From Bifidobacterium minimum (GTDB taxonomy: Bacteria > Actinomycetota > Actinomycetes > Actinomycetales > Bifidobacteriaceae), in assembly GCF_000741645.1 (NCBI RefSeq), contig NZ_JGZD01000008.1, positions 62,001-126,000 on the forward strand: a stretch of 64,000 nucleotides of DNA. The letters run 5' to 3'. Positions 35,583 to 49,202 of the stretch are shown piece after piece. The notes under the pieces were generated by a model that did not search any database, had not been told where the DNA came from, and saw only the letters and a list, made by a program, of their open reading frames with translations. Position numbers and translations under genes: made by a program. How positions within the stretch are numbered: the first letter of the stretch is position 1; each line of letters opens with the position of its first letter.

Positions 35583-38372
35583 ATGACTAAGGGATCGCTG
35601 AAAATACTGATTGGCGCCGCTCCAGGTGTCGGAAAGACGTATGCCATGCTGCGCGAGGGGCATAGACTCGTGCGCGACGGGAGCGACGTCGTGATCGCCT
35701 ATCTGGAGACCCATGGGCGAAAGGCGACCGAGGAGGAGGCTCACGGGTTTGAATCCATACCGCCCAGGCTCATGACCTACCGGCATCTGCATGTGCAGGA
35801 GATGGATCTGGCCGCCACGCTGCGCAGACATCCCGAGGTGGCCCTTGTCGACGAGCTCGCTCATACGAATGTGTCGGACTGCGTGCACGACAAACGATGG
35901 CAGGACGTGCAGGACATCCTCGATGCGGGCATCGACGTCATCACCACCATCAACGTGCAGCACATCGAGTCGCTCAACGACGTCGTGAGGGCGATTACGG
36001 GAAGCCTTCAGAAGGAGACCGTTCCCGACACGTTCCTGCGGACGGCCGATCAGATAGAGGTGGTGGACATCCCCCCGCAGATACTTCGGGAACGTCTCTC
36101 CGCCGGCCTGGTCTACGCGCCCAATCGGGTGGACGCCGCCCTCTCCAACTATTTCAGACTGGGAAACCTCACTGCCCTGCGCGAGCTCGCCCTCCTGTGG
36201 CTGGCCGGCAACGTGGACGAATCCCTGCGCCAGTATCGCGAGCAGCAGGGCATCAACGACAAGTGGGAGACCCGTGAAAGGGTCGTCGTGGCCCTGTCCG
36301 GAGGGCCGGAGGGCGAGGCGCTGCTCAGGCGTGGCGCGCGCGTCGCGGCGCGGTCCGGAGGGGGCGAGCTGCTGGCTGTGCACGTCACCAGCTCCGACGG
36401 TCTGCGGTCGGGCCAGGTGCGTCTTCTGACCCAGCAGCGTGCTCTCGTCGAAAAGCTTGGCGGCACCTTCCACCAGGTGGTTGGCGAGGACATCGTCGAT
36501 TCGATCGTTGAATTCGCCGAGGCGGTGAACGCCACGCAGATCGTGATAGGCGTCTCCAGCAGAAGCTCTCTGAGACGGTATTTCGGCTGCCCCTCGGTTT
36601 CGGAGAATCTCGTTCAGCATTGCGGCAGCATCGACGTGCATCTGGTCACCCATGACTTTGCGGCCCAGGGGTTCACCCTGCCCAAGATCCACGGCGTGCT
36701 TCCCCCGAAGCGCAAGCTTTTCGGACTGCTGTTCTGCGCGATCGCCATACCCCTTCTCACTGTCGCGTTGATGCCGGGACATGACGAGTACAGCCTTCCG
36801 CGCAACATTCTCTCCTATCAGCTCATCGTTGTGATAGCCGCCATGATCGGAGGGGCGATTCCGGCCGTCGCCGCCGCGCTGGTCTCCGGAGCCATCATCG
36901 ACCTGTTCTTCATCGCCCCCATCGGCACGTTCCACATGTATGAGCAGTTCGGCGTCATCTCGCTCCTTCTCTATGTGGTTATCGCGCTGCTCGTCAGCTA
37001 CGTGGTGGATCATGCGGAACGGCGAAGCCATGCGGCCCAGCGGGCCCGAGCCGAATCGGAGCTGCTGTCGTCGATTTCGGGAAGTGTGCTCAGAAGCCAT
37101 GATCCGCTCCGGGCGCTGGTGGACCGCGCCCGGGAGGCGTTCGGATTCAGCCGGGTGACCTTGCGGCAGGAGGATGGGACCATCGTGCAAAGCGTGTCTG
37201 AGCCTGCCCCCGGCCAGCAGGAGGGACACGGCGATTCATCAGGGGGTCCGGCGGCGGAACAGAGTGCATGCGCGCATGCGGACGGTGGCGCGGAGCGCCG
37301 CGCAGTGGACGCCGGGGACGGCAATGGGCCGCATTATGACGTGGATGACGGCATCAAGGACGTGTCCGACGATGATGACGACCATCTTATGGTGTACGAA
37401 CTCAACGGCGGCAAGGCGACCCTGACCGCCGAGGGGGCGGAGATCACCGCCAACGACCAGCGGCTCTTCAACACGGTTCTCACCCAGGTCCAGACTGTGC
37501 TCGAGCACAAGGATCTGGAACGCAAGGCCAGCAGAATAGAGCCTCTGACGGCGGCGGACAGGATTCGCAGCGCCCTTCTTGACGCCCTCAGCCACGATCT
37601 GCGCAGGCCTCTGGCCTCGGCCACCGCCGCGGTCAGCGGCCTGATGGGCAATTATGACCACCTTGATGAATCCGACCGCGACGATCTGCTGCAGGTGGCG
37701 TCGCGGAGCCTGGAGGAGCTGACGAAGCTTGTCACCGATCTTCTGGATGTCAGTCGGCTGCGTGAGGACGCCCTTCCGATTTCGTTGTGCGCGACCGACA
37801 GCGAATCGGTTATCGTCGGGGCGCTTGACGAACTGGATATGGGACCGGACAAGGTCAGTCTCGATATCCATGAGAGCCCGCTGGTATGCGCCGATCCGCC
37901 CCTTCTGAGACGTTCGATCTCAAATCTGCTTCTCAACGCCAGTCGGTTCAATCCGCCGAACAGAAAAATCGGGATATCCATCAGCGCATTCCGCGAGCGG
38001 GTGGAGATTCGCATCATCGACTACGGACCCGGGATCGCCCCGCAGCGCAAGGAGAAGATATTCGTGCCGTTCCAACGTTTGGGCGACACCGATAACACCA
38101 CTGGCCTGGGTCTGGGCCTGGCCCTTTCCAAAGGATTCGTGGAGGGGATGGGCGGCAGGCTGATCGCCGAGGACACGCCTGGAGGCGGGCTGACCATGGT
38201 GATTTCGCTCAGGGCGCTCGGCCCCGACGCCGTCGTGGGAAGCCCCATCTCCCTTCCGCCCGGTCAGATCGATGACAGCGACGTCAACGTCGATCAGCTG
38301 ATCGACACATCAACGGCTGCAGACCCGATGCAGGAAGAGGATTCGCAGTCTCGGGAAAAGGGGGAAGAATGA
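35583..38372 (+). CDS. kdpD: Sensor histidine kinase KdpD
   Basis: A 929-aa sensor for potassium limitation and osmotic stress. The N-terminal KdpD domain has Walker A GAAPGVGKTYAML and LVDELAHTN, followed by a universal-stress-like domain (about 225-360). Four membrane helices of the DUF4118 type (about 380-480) precede the cytoplasmic part. The HisKA box is LLDALSHDLRRPLAS (His671), and the ATPase domain shows GPGIAPQRKEKIF and TTGLGLGLALSKGFVEGMGG. A GAF-like region contains an unusual acidic, low-complexity insertion (about 540-610, DDDDD). GGAAG is 5 nt before the ATG. The stop overlaps kdpE. Confidence 0.97.
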   Translation: MTKGSLKILIGAAPGVGKTYAMLREGHRLVRDGSDVVIAYLETHGRKATEEEAHGFESIPPRLMTYRHLHVQEMDLAATLRRHPEVALVDELAHTNVSDCVHDKRWQDVQDILDAGIDVITTINVQHIESLNDVVRAITGSLQKETVPDTFLRTADQIEVVDIPPQILRERLSAGLVYAPNRVDAALSNYFRLGNLTALRELALLWLAGNVDESLRQYREQQGINDKWETRERVVVALSGGPEGEALLRRGARVAARSGGGELLAVHVTSSDGLRSGQVRLLTQQRALVEKLGGTFHQVVGEDIVDSIVEFAEAVNATQIVIGVSSRSSLRRYFGCPSVSENLVQHCGSIDVHLVTHDFAAQGFTLPKIHGVLPPKRKLFGLLFCAIAIPLLTVALMPGHDEYSLPRNILSYQLIVVIAAMIGGAIPAVAAALVSGAIIDLFFIAPIGTFHMYEQFGVISLLLYVVIALLVSYVVDHAERRSHAAQRARAESELLSSISGSVLRSHDPLRALVDRAREAFGFSRVTLRQEDGTIVQSVSEPAPGQQEGHGDSSGGPAAEQSACAHADGGAERRAVDAGDGNGPHYDVDDGIKDVSDDDDDHLMVYELNGGKATLTAEGAEITANDQRLFNTVLTQVQTVLEHKDLERKASRIEPLTAADRIRSALLDALSHDLRRPLASATAAVSGLMGNYDHLDESDRDDLLQVASRSLEELTKLVTDLLDVSRLREDALPISLCATDSESVIVGALDELDMGPDKVSLDIHESPLVCADPPLLRRSISNLLLNASRFNPPNRKIGISISAFRERVEIRIIDYGPGIAPQRKEKIFVPFQRLGDTDNTTGLGLGLALSKGFVEGMGGRLIAEDTPGGGLTMVISLRALGPDAVVGSPISLPPGQIDDSDVNVDQLIDTSTAADPMQEEDSQSREKGEE

Positions 38373-39076
38373 AGATTCTCATCGCCGACGATGATCCGCA
38401 GTTCCGCAAGGCGCTGCGCATCACGCTGCGATCGCAGGGATACGAGATCATCACGGCGCAGGATGGAGTGTCGTGCATCTCCTTGGCCGTGGACACCCAT
38501 CCGGACATGTTCATCCTCGATCTGGGCATGCCCCATATGGACGGCATCAGCGTGATAGAGGGGGTGAGAGGATGGACGAACGCGCCCATCCTCGTGGTGT
38601 CGGGGCGGGTGAACGCCCGGGAGAAGGTGAGGGCGTTGGATGCCGGGGCGGATGATTACGTGACCAAGCCCGTGTCGATAGATGAGCTGCTCGCCCGGAT
38701 ACGGGCGTTGAGCCGACGAATGACACAGCCCTCGGAGGACCAGGAGCCCGTGGTCCATCTCGGTGCGGTCACCGTCGATCTGGCGTCGCACAGTGTGGAC
38801 AAGGCCATTCGGGGTCGGCGGGTCAAGGTGAAGCTGACCCCGACCGAGTGGAAGATGCTGGAGCTCCTCATTCGCAACTGCGGCAAACTGGTCACCCGCC
38901 AGGATCTGCTGACGCACATCTGGGGCAGCGAGCACATCTCCGACAGCGGATACCTGCGCTTGTACATGTCCCAGCTTCGCAAGAAGATCGAGCCCGACCC
39001 CTCCCATCCACGGTACCTTCTCACGGAAACGGGAATGGGGTACCGGTTGGATCCGGGGCCGGGCCAGAAGCGGTGA
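38369..39076 (+). CDS. kdpE: Response regulator KdpE
   Basis: A 235-aa OmpR/PhoB-type regulator. The receiver domain has the acidic pair ADDD, the phospho-acceptor in MFILDLGMPHMDG (Asp51) and the lysine in DDYVTKPVS. The C-terminal winged helix has LTPTEWKMLELLIRNCGKLVTR and YLRLYMSQLRKKIEPDP. ATG overlaps the kdpD stop (ATGA), so sensor and regulator are coupled. Its expected target is the kdp promoter upstream. It is convergent with the thiamine-binding gene, with 9 nt between stops. Confidence 0.97.
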   Translation: MKILIADDDPQFRKALRITLRSQGYEIITAQDGVSCISLAVDTHPDMFILDLGMPHMDGISVIEGVRGWTNAPILVVSGRVNAREKVRALDAGADDYVTKPVSIDELLARIRALSRRMTQPSEDQEPVVHLGAVTVDLASHSVDKAIRGRRVKVKLTPTEWKMLELLIRNCGKLVTRQDLLTHIWGSEHISDSGYLRLYMSQLRKKIEPDPSHPRYLLTETGMGYRLDPGPGQKR

Positions 39077-39085
39077 TCCGCGTCC

Positions 39086-39481
39086 TCAGCGCCTGCCGAG
39101 GATCTCGTCCACCAGCTGCGGCTTGCGTGTGATCTGCCCGGTGAACCCCGGCCGGATGTCGAGTTTGAGGGTGACGCCCGTTCTGCAGCCCTGGCTCACC
39201 AGCTTCATGGTGGCGTCGCGCACGACGGCCAAGACATCGTCGAGGTTGCCCTCGATGTTGGTGAACATGGCGTTCGTCTCCTGGGGGAGGCCCGAATCCC
39301 GGATGACGGCGATCGCCTGCGCCACATATTCGCTCAGCTCCTCGCCGACGCCGCTGGGGGCGATGGCCACAGCGGCGACCGTGTTGACGTAGGGCGCCGC
39401 CTGTGCGCGGTCCGGCTTCGTTTCCTGTGTGGTGCCCGTGCTTCGGGTGTCGTCGTGTTCCGTGTTGGTGTTGGTGCCCAT
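39086..39481 (-). CDS. MTH1187-type thiamine-binding protein
   Basis: A 131-aa protein of the MTH1187/YkoF-like fold (DUF77). After a Thr/Asn-rich start (about 30 residues), the domain reads VNTVAAVAIAPSGVGEELSEYVAQAIAVIRDSG, then MFTNIEGNLDDVLAVVRDA and KLDIRPGFTGQITRKPQLV. Family members bind thiamine or its HMP moiety. It follows thiD by 19 nt in the thiamine cluster, which supports that role. ATG 39481 has AAGGAAAG upstream; an in-frame ATG at 39514 would overlap thiD. Confidence 0.83.
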   Translation of the reverse strand: MGTNTNTEHDDTRSTGTTQETKPDRAQAAPYVNTVAAVAIAPSGVGEELSEYVAQAIAVIRDSGLPQETNAMFTNIEGNLDDVLAVVRDATMKLVSQGCRTGVTLKLDIRPGFTGQITRKPQLVDEILGRR

Positions 39482-39500
39482 ATTCTCTTTCCTTTTCTCA

Positions 39501-44232
<4,732 letters not shown>

Positions 44233-44243
44233 GACGTTGCTCC

Positions 44244-44310
44244 CTACGATGGTGTTAACCAACAGGTTCTAAGGGTCAGGCGTCCGCCTATCTCAACCCG
44301 TCGCCATCGT
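44244..44310 (-). promoter_or_regulatory. TPP riboswitch (THI element) of thiM
   Basis: On the minus strand the sequence GGGTTGAGATAGGCG, then CTGACCCTTAGAACCTG and TTGGTTAACACC, matches the THI-box consensus (CUGAGA-like loop, ACCCUUxGAACCUG, GGUUAAxACC). The closing P1 stem is perfect: ACGATGG (44304-44310) with CCATCGT (44244-44250). The thiM ribosome site GGGAG (44238-44242) is one base beyond P1. TPP binding should reduce thiM, and possibly thiE-thiC-thiD, expression. Confidence 0.93.
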
Positions 44311-44348
44311 GTGGTTCGGGGTTCCCCTGCATTACGAAAGAAAACCAT

Positions 44349-44380
44349 AGGGACGACGCCGGACATCCGGTGTCGTCCCT
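44349..44380 (-). terminator. Intrinsic terminator of pilT
   Basis: On the minus strand AGGGACGACACCGG and CCGGCGTCGTCCCT pair over 14 bp with one G-T wobble and loop ATGT, followed by ATGGTTTTCTTTC. It lies 66 nt after the pilT stop and before the TPP riboswitch. Confidence 0.85.
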
Positions 44381-44446
44381 ATCGGGGGCGTCTTATTCGC
44401 TGTCGACACTCTGTTGCTGTCGACACTCTTTTGCGGTTGTGCGAAG

Positions 44447-46561
44447 TCAGTATGCGCGCCGGGCGTTGACGAGCTTCTCGAACTCGTCGCGGTACTGCGC
44501 CCGGGACTGGGCGTCCTCGAAGGTCACCTCCCCGCTGTTGACCAGGCGGGCGAGGTCCTGGTCGAGGGTGTGCATGCCGAGTTCGCCTCCGGCCTGCAGC
44601 TGGGTGCGGATCTGGTGCGTTTTGGATCCGCGGATCAGCGCCGCCACGGCCGGAGTCGAATACATGATCTCCGTCGCGGGAACCCGTCCATGCTCGGTCG
44701 CCCGCGGCAGCAGCGTCTGGATGATGACTGCGCGAAGCGTCGACGCCACCTGGACGCGTATCTGCTGCTGCTGGTTCTCGGGATAGACGTCGATGAGTCG
44801 GTCCACGGTCGATCCGGCGTCCTGCGTGTGCAGCGTGGCGAGCACGAGATGCCCGGTCTCCGCCGCGGTCAGGGCCGTGGAGATGGTTTCCAGATCCCGA
44901 AGTTCTCCCACCTCGATGATGTCGGGATCCTCGCGGAGCGCATGCTTCAGCGCCTCCGCGAAGCTGTGCGTGTCCGTCCCCACCTCACGCTGGCTGACGA
45001 TGCAGCTTTTGTGGTGGTGGACGAACTCGATGGGATCCTCGATGGTGATGATGTGATCCGTGCGTTTCTGGTTCGCGTGGTCGAGTATCGCGGCGAGGGT
45101 CGTCGACTTTCCTGATCCGGTCGGGCCGCATACGAGGACCAGTCCGCGCGGAAGCATCCCCAGATCGGCGAGCTTGCCGTCAAGTCCGAGCTGCTCGCAC
45201 GTTTTGATCTCCAGAGGGATGTTCCTCATCGCAACGCCCCACCCGGATCGGTCCTGATAGACGTTGACGCGGAACCGCAGAAGAGAGCCGATGGAGAAGG
45301 ACACGTCCAGTTCGAGATCGCGCTCGAAGCGCTCCCGCTCCACTTCGGTGGTCATCACCTCGGTGATCGCGACGGTGTCCTCCTTGGTGAGTGCGGACTC
45401 GCCGTTGACGGGCCTCAGCCTTCCATCGACGCGCAGCATGGGTGGATCGCCGACGACGAGGTGGACGTCGGAGGCCTGATGCATGACAAGGCTTGTCATC
45501 GCGTGGACGAAGGCGTCGGGGGCTTCGGGATGCTCGCTTCTCAGCGTGGCCGCCACTTTCATGGCCCGACCGCGGAGTCTCTCGCGGACGGCTTTCTCGG
45601 CGTCGTCGACTATCTCCCCGGTCTGGAAGCTGGCGTCGACGAATTCCTCGACGCGGGTGAGGACGTCGGGTGTGGGCTCCGATGATGTTCTTGTTGGCTC
45701 CGTGGCCATCCGGGTGCGTGTGGTGGTGGCGAGGTTGGCCAGGTTGCCGCGTGGATCGTCGGTTCGTGCGGGCGGTTGCGTTGTTCGTGCGGGCGGTTCC
45801 GTTTCCGTCGCCGATCCCGCGCGGTCGCCGTTCGTCATGCTGTCTGTTGCCGAAGGATCGGCAGGCGCCGGCGGGTTCGGTGTTCTCGGAGGAGCGACCG
45901 CCGGTGACGGGAGCCGATGCGTTTCGGTCCCGGATTCGGGCTCCGTCTTTTCCGCAGGCGTGGGTGCCGGTTCAGGTGTCGACAGTGCAACCGCGGCCGG
46001 GAAGGACATCGATGCCGTCACGGTCTCGGGTGCTGGCGCGCTGTCGGATACCAGTACCGTCTCGGGTGTGGGTGTGGTCGTGGGTGTGGGTGTGGGTGTG
46101 GGCGTGGATGCAGGCGCGGGGACCCCCGAGGACACGGGTGTGGGCGTGGGCGCAGGCGCAGGCGCGGATTCCGCCACTGGCAGGGGTGCCGGTTCCGGCC
46201 CCGGCACCGGCGCAGGATCCTCCCTCGTCCGAGCGGTCGTGTCGTCGTCCTTCGTGTTCTCGTCGGAGACGTCCTTGGGCTCGGTGGGCCATGGCAGACT
46301 TTTAACCTCGTCCGCGTCGAGGGCTTTGAGAAGCGGCTGCAGATCCGGATCATCGGCGCTGATGGTGTTCTCCGACGACGAGTGCTTGCCGCGGCGCGGA
46401 TTATGGTCGATGGGCGGCGTCGTGTTGGGGATCGTCACGCCCTTGAGATTCGCGAGATAGTCGATTCCGGGGCCGTCGAACCAGTTGCCGCTCCATGTTC
46501 CGGTGTCCTCGGTCGTGCTCTCCTCGGTCGTGTTGCCTCTGGTGGTGTTGTCCTGTGCCAT
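44447..46561 (-). CDS. pilT: Type IV pilus retraction-type ATPase PilT with Pro-rich N-terminus
   Basis: A 704-aa protein. Residues about 1-290 are low-complexity, rich in Pro, Thr, Ala and Glu, with a PTPTPT tract coded by GT-rich repeats near 46070-46135. The C-terminal 400 residues are a PilT/GspE-type hexameric ATPase: MHQASDVHLVVGDPPMLRVDG, Walker A LVCGPTGSGKSTTLAAIL, Asp box IITIEDPIEFVH, Walker B DPDIIEVGELRDLETI and His box HLVLATLHTQDA. It would retract or regulate the pilus. GGGAGGAC precedes the ATG. The gene is open over its whole length, unlike pilB upstream on the same strand. Confidence 0.92.
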   Translation of the reverse strand: MAQDNTTRGNTTEESTTEDTGTWSGNWFDGPGIDYLANLKGVTIPNTTPPIDHNPRRGKHSSSENTISADDPDLQPLLKALDADEVKSLPWPTEPKDVSDENTKDDDTTARTREDPAPVPGPEPAPLPVAESAPAPAPTPTPVSSGVPAPASTPTPTPTPTTTPTPETVLVSDSAPAPETVTASMSFPAAVALSTPEPAPTPAEKTEPESGTETHRLPSPAVAPPRTPNPPAPADPSATDSMTNGDRAGSATETEPPARTTQPPARTDDPRGNLANLATTTRTRMATEPTRTSSEPTPDVLTRVEEFVDASFQTGEIVDDAEKAVRERLRGRAMKVAATLRSEHPEAPDAFVHAMTSLVMHQASDVHLVVGDPPMLRVDGRLRPVNGESALTKEDTVAITEVMTTEVERERFERDLELDVSFSIGSLLRFRVNVYQDRSGWGVAMRNIPLEIKTCEQLGLDGKLADLGMLPRGLVLVCGPTGSGKSTTLAAILDHANQKRTDHIITIEDPIEFVHHHKSCIVSQREVGTDTHSFAEALKHALREDPDIIEVGELRDLETISTALTAAETGHLVLATLHTQDAGSTVDRLIDVYPENQQQQIRVQVASTLRAVIIQTLLPRATEHGRVPATEIMYSTPAVAALIRGSKTHQIRTQLQAGGELGMHTLDQDLARLVNSGEVTFEDAQSRAQYRDEFEKLVNARRAY

Positions 46562-46685
46562 GTGTCCTCCCTGCTGCGTTGCCGGTGGTGTTGACGTTGA
46601 CGTTTTGTTAGTGGCGGCCTGTGCCGTGCCTGCCTTGCGTGCCGTGCGGTTCGCGTGGCGCGGTGCCTTTGGCGCACCGGTCTCA

Positions 46686-48445
46686 TCACGCCGTCACACG
46701 GAGCACTTCCTCGGCCGACGTGATCCCGGCCAGAACCTTGTGCCAGCCGTCGTCGCGAAGAGACGTCATGCCGTTCTCGGTGGCCGCTGCGGTCAGTTCG
46801 AGCGAGTTCGCTCCTTTGGCGATCAGGGACTCGATGGCGTCGTTGACTCCCATGACCTGCTGTATGGCCACGCGCCCGCGGTATCCGGTGTTTGAGCACT
46901 CGTTGCATCCGACCGGCCTGTACACGGTGGGGGCGGTCTGGCCTTCCGGCAGATCCATGCCGAAGAGCTTCATCTCGGCGGGTGTCGCCACATCGGCACG
47001 GCGGCATTTGGGACAGAGCCGTCGTGCAAGCCGCTGTGCCATCACGGCCGCCAGCTATGAGCTGACGAGGAAAGGCTCGACTCCCATCTCGGTCAGACGC
47101 GTGACGGCGCTGGGGGCGTCGTTGGTGTGGAGCGTGGAGAGGACGAGGTGGCGCGTCAGTGACGCCTCGATGGCGATCGTCGCGGTCTCCGCGTCTCGGA
47201 TCTCGCCGATGAGCACCACATCGGGATCAGCGCGGAGGATGGATCTCAGCGCGGCGGCGAACGTCAGTCCGGCCTTGGCGTTCACCTGCACCTGGTTGAT
47301 CCCCTTCATGCGGAACTCGACCGGGTCCTCGACGGTGATGATGTTGATGTCGGGCTTCGCCACGTCGCCGAGGGTGGCGTACAGCGTGGTCGATTTTCCC
47401 GAGCCGGTCGGTCCGGTGACGAGCACCATTCCGTAGGGCCGCTGGTAGGCCTTCTGGTAGATGGCGAGGTTCTCGGGGCTGAAGTTGAGGTCCTTCACTC
47501 TCAGGTTTCCCGCGGGCGTGCTGAGGATTCGCATGACGACGGTCTCGCCCCACACGGTGGGCAGCGTAGCCACGCGAAGGTCGATGTTCTTGCCGCCATG
47601 GCGCACGGTTATACGTCCGTCCTGGGGACGACGCCTTTCTCCGATGTCGAGGTCGGCCATCACCTTGATGCGGCTGATGACGCCCTGCGTCATGGACTTG
47701 GGGGCCTTCTGGAACACGTGCAGGACGCCGTCGATGCGGTATCGGACCTCAAGGCCGTCCTCCTGGGGTTCGATGTGGATGTCGGAGCAGCGGTCGTCGA
47801 TGGCCTGGCTGATGAGGAGGTTCACGAATCTGGCGACGGGTGATGCGGCCTCGTCCTCGTCGTCCTCGATGTCCACGGCCCTTTTGACCTTGGCGTCCAG
47901 ATCGTGCGAGATCTCGCTGAGTTCGGCGTTGGCGCGCAGATACCGGTTGATGGTCGCCTCGACCTGGGACGGCATGGCGACCATCGGCAGTATCGACATT
48001 CCCGTCGTGGCGGATACGTCGTCCATGGCGGCGAAGTTGCTGGGGTCGGCCATGGCGACTGCGAGCCGTCCGTTGATGACGGAGATGGGAGGAGCTGGTT
48101 CTTGCGGCACAGATCCTCGGGGACCATCGACACCACGTCGGTGTCGATGTCGTACTCGTTGAGGTTGACGAACGGCAGGCTCATGTTCTTGGCCAGTATC
48201 ATGGCCCGGCTCTGCTCGTTCTGCGAGTCGGATGAGATGCTCAGGATCGAGGCGGTGTCGGGCTCGAACACGCCGCCGATGGAGTGGCGGGGGACCCCGT
48301 CCGGTCTGAAGACCTCGCGCCTGTCCGTCTGGGACGTCCGCTTCGCGGGGTCTTTCGGATCCGTAGGGGCTGGGTCGGCGCGGTCGTCGTCGGTTTCCGT
48401 TTTCTTCCGGAAGAAGAATCCCCGTTATGCTGTGGGGTCACCCAT
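46686..48445 (-). pseudogene. pilB: Type IV pilus assembly ATPase PilB, broken by two stops and a frameshift
   Basis: Conceptually about 585 aa. From ATG 48445 (GAGAGGAG upstream) the frame reads MGDPTA, then an in-frame TAA (48425-48427), then RGFFFRKKTETDDD and NMSLPFVNLNEYDIDTDVVS...EDLCRKNQLLP. Near 48085-48098 the family text shifts by one base (a lost base) and continues SVINGRLAVAMADPSN, Walker A VTGPTGSGKSTTLYATL, IITVEDPVEF, VVLIGEIRDAETA and HLVLSTLHTNDAPSA. It meets an in-frame TAG (47055-47057) in PFLVSS*LAAVMAQRL, and the remainder holds the C-x2-C...C-x2-C zinc motif (CPKC, CNEC). All domains are recognisable and well conserved, so the decay is recent if real. Without PilB no pilus would extend. 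Confidence 0.88.
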
Positions 48446-48479
48446 GCTGCTCCTCTCGGGGGAGTCTGGACTGTCCAGG

Positions 48480-48911
48480 ATGGTGGTGATCGTCCTCGTC
48501 ATCGTAGCCGTAGTGGCGGTCGCCGCGGGTGTGCCGATGTTCCTGTACGAACAGAAAACCTCTCTCAAGTTGTCCGTGACGACGGATGTCCGGGAGACGA
48601 CGAATGCGGTCGAGACCGCGCTGCGGAAGGTGGATCAGGACGAGTCCAAGATCACGTTCGCGGGCGGCTACGACTGCGTGAAGGAGGGGGACACGCGGTA
48701 TTGCACGTTCTCCAAGGATCAGCCCGGCACGGTGGGCGGCGTTGCCGTTTCGGTGTCGAAGGGGAACACCGTCAAGGTCACCTTCTATCTGAAGCTTGGC
48801 ATCTATGAGGTGGCGGGCTCCAACAAGTCCCTCAAATCCGGTGGCCAGTCTGCCGTGTGGACGTTCTACAGCCAGACGGGCAGCAGCAAGTGGGTTCCGT
48901 CCGAGCCGTGA
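48480..48911 (+). CDS. Type IV pilin-like protein (atypical N-terminus)
   Basis: About 143 aa from ATG 48480. The hydrophobic helix VVIVLVIVAVVAVAAGVPMFLYEQKTS and the following SVTTDVRETTNAVETAL resemble type IV pilins, in which AVPxFLxQ and DxxxAxTAVE follow the helix. If translation begins at ATG 48444, the leader would be MLLLSGESG and the mature start LSRMVVIV, a Gly at -1 but Val instead of the conserved Glu5. The leader is not basic. That ATG overlaps the pilB ATG on the other strand. One cysteine pair (CVKEGDTRYC) could form the pilin disulfide loop. The identity is inferred and the start uncertain. Confidence 0.55.
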   Translation: MVVIVLVIVAVVAVAAGVPMFLYEQKTSLKLSVTTDVRETTNAVETALRKVDQDESKITFAGGYDCVKEGDTRYCTFSKDQPGTVGGVAVSVSKGNTVKVTFYLKLGIYEVAGSNKSLKSGGQSAVWTFYSQTGSSKWVPSEP

Positions 48912-49075
48912 CGTCGGGTGGCGGTCGTGACGCCGTGCTGCTGCGCTGCTGTGCCGGTGGTTTGGCGGTGCGTCGGAGCGTCACTGCGCAGGTGCGTCGG
49001 TGGCGCGTCCGTGGCGTCCTGATTCCATGAGCGGGCGACGGCGGTCCTTTTGCCCGCGCTATGGTGATGGGCGTC

Positions 49076-49081
49076 TATAAT
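49076..49081 (+). promoter_or_regulatory. Perfect -10 hexamer upstream of the prepilin gene
   Basis: TATAAT lies 121 nt before the prepilin GTG in an otherwise gene-free 290-bp gap (48912-49202). No good -35 was found 16-18 nt upstream. A second AT-rich tract (TTTATAAGTGGACATAAAT, 49107-49125) follows. This is the likely promoter of the plus-strand pil genes. Confidence 0.45.
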
Positions 49082-49202
49082 GATTCGGGAATTGGGATTG
49101 TTGTCTTTATAAGTGGACATAAATCGGGCGTGGTCGTCCAGGATCCTGAACGTCCGGGATCCTGTGTGGTTCATGGAGTTCGAAGGTTCTAAGGGGAGTC
49201 GC

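Noticed and set aside
45483..46594. Long plus-strand frames opposite pilT
   Set aside because: They mirror the Pro/Thr/Ala-rich coding of pilT and are low-complexity without any domain.
47904..48443. Long plus-strand open frame opposite pilB
   Set aside because: It is a high-GC shadow of pilB; only the part after about 48444 has protein-like (pilin-like) text.
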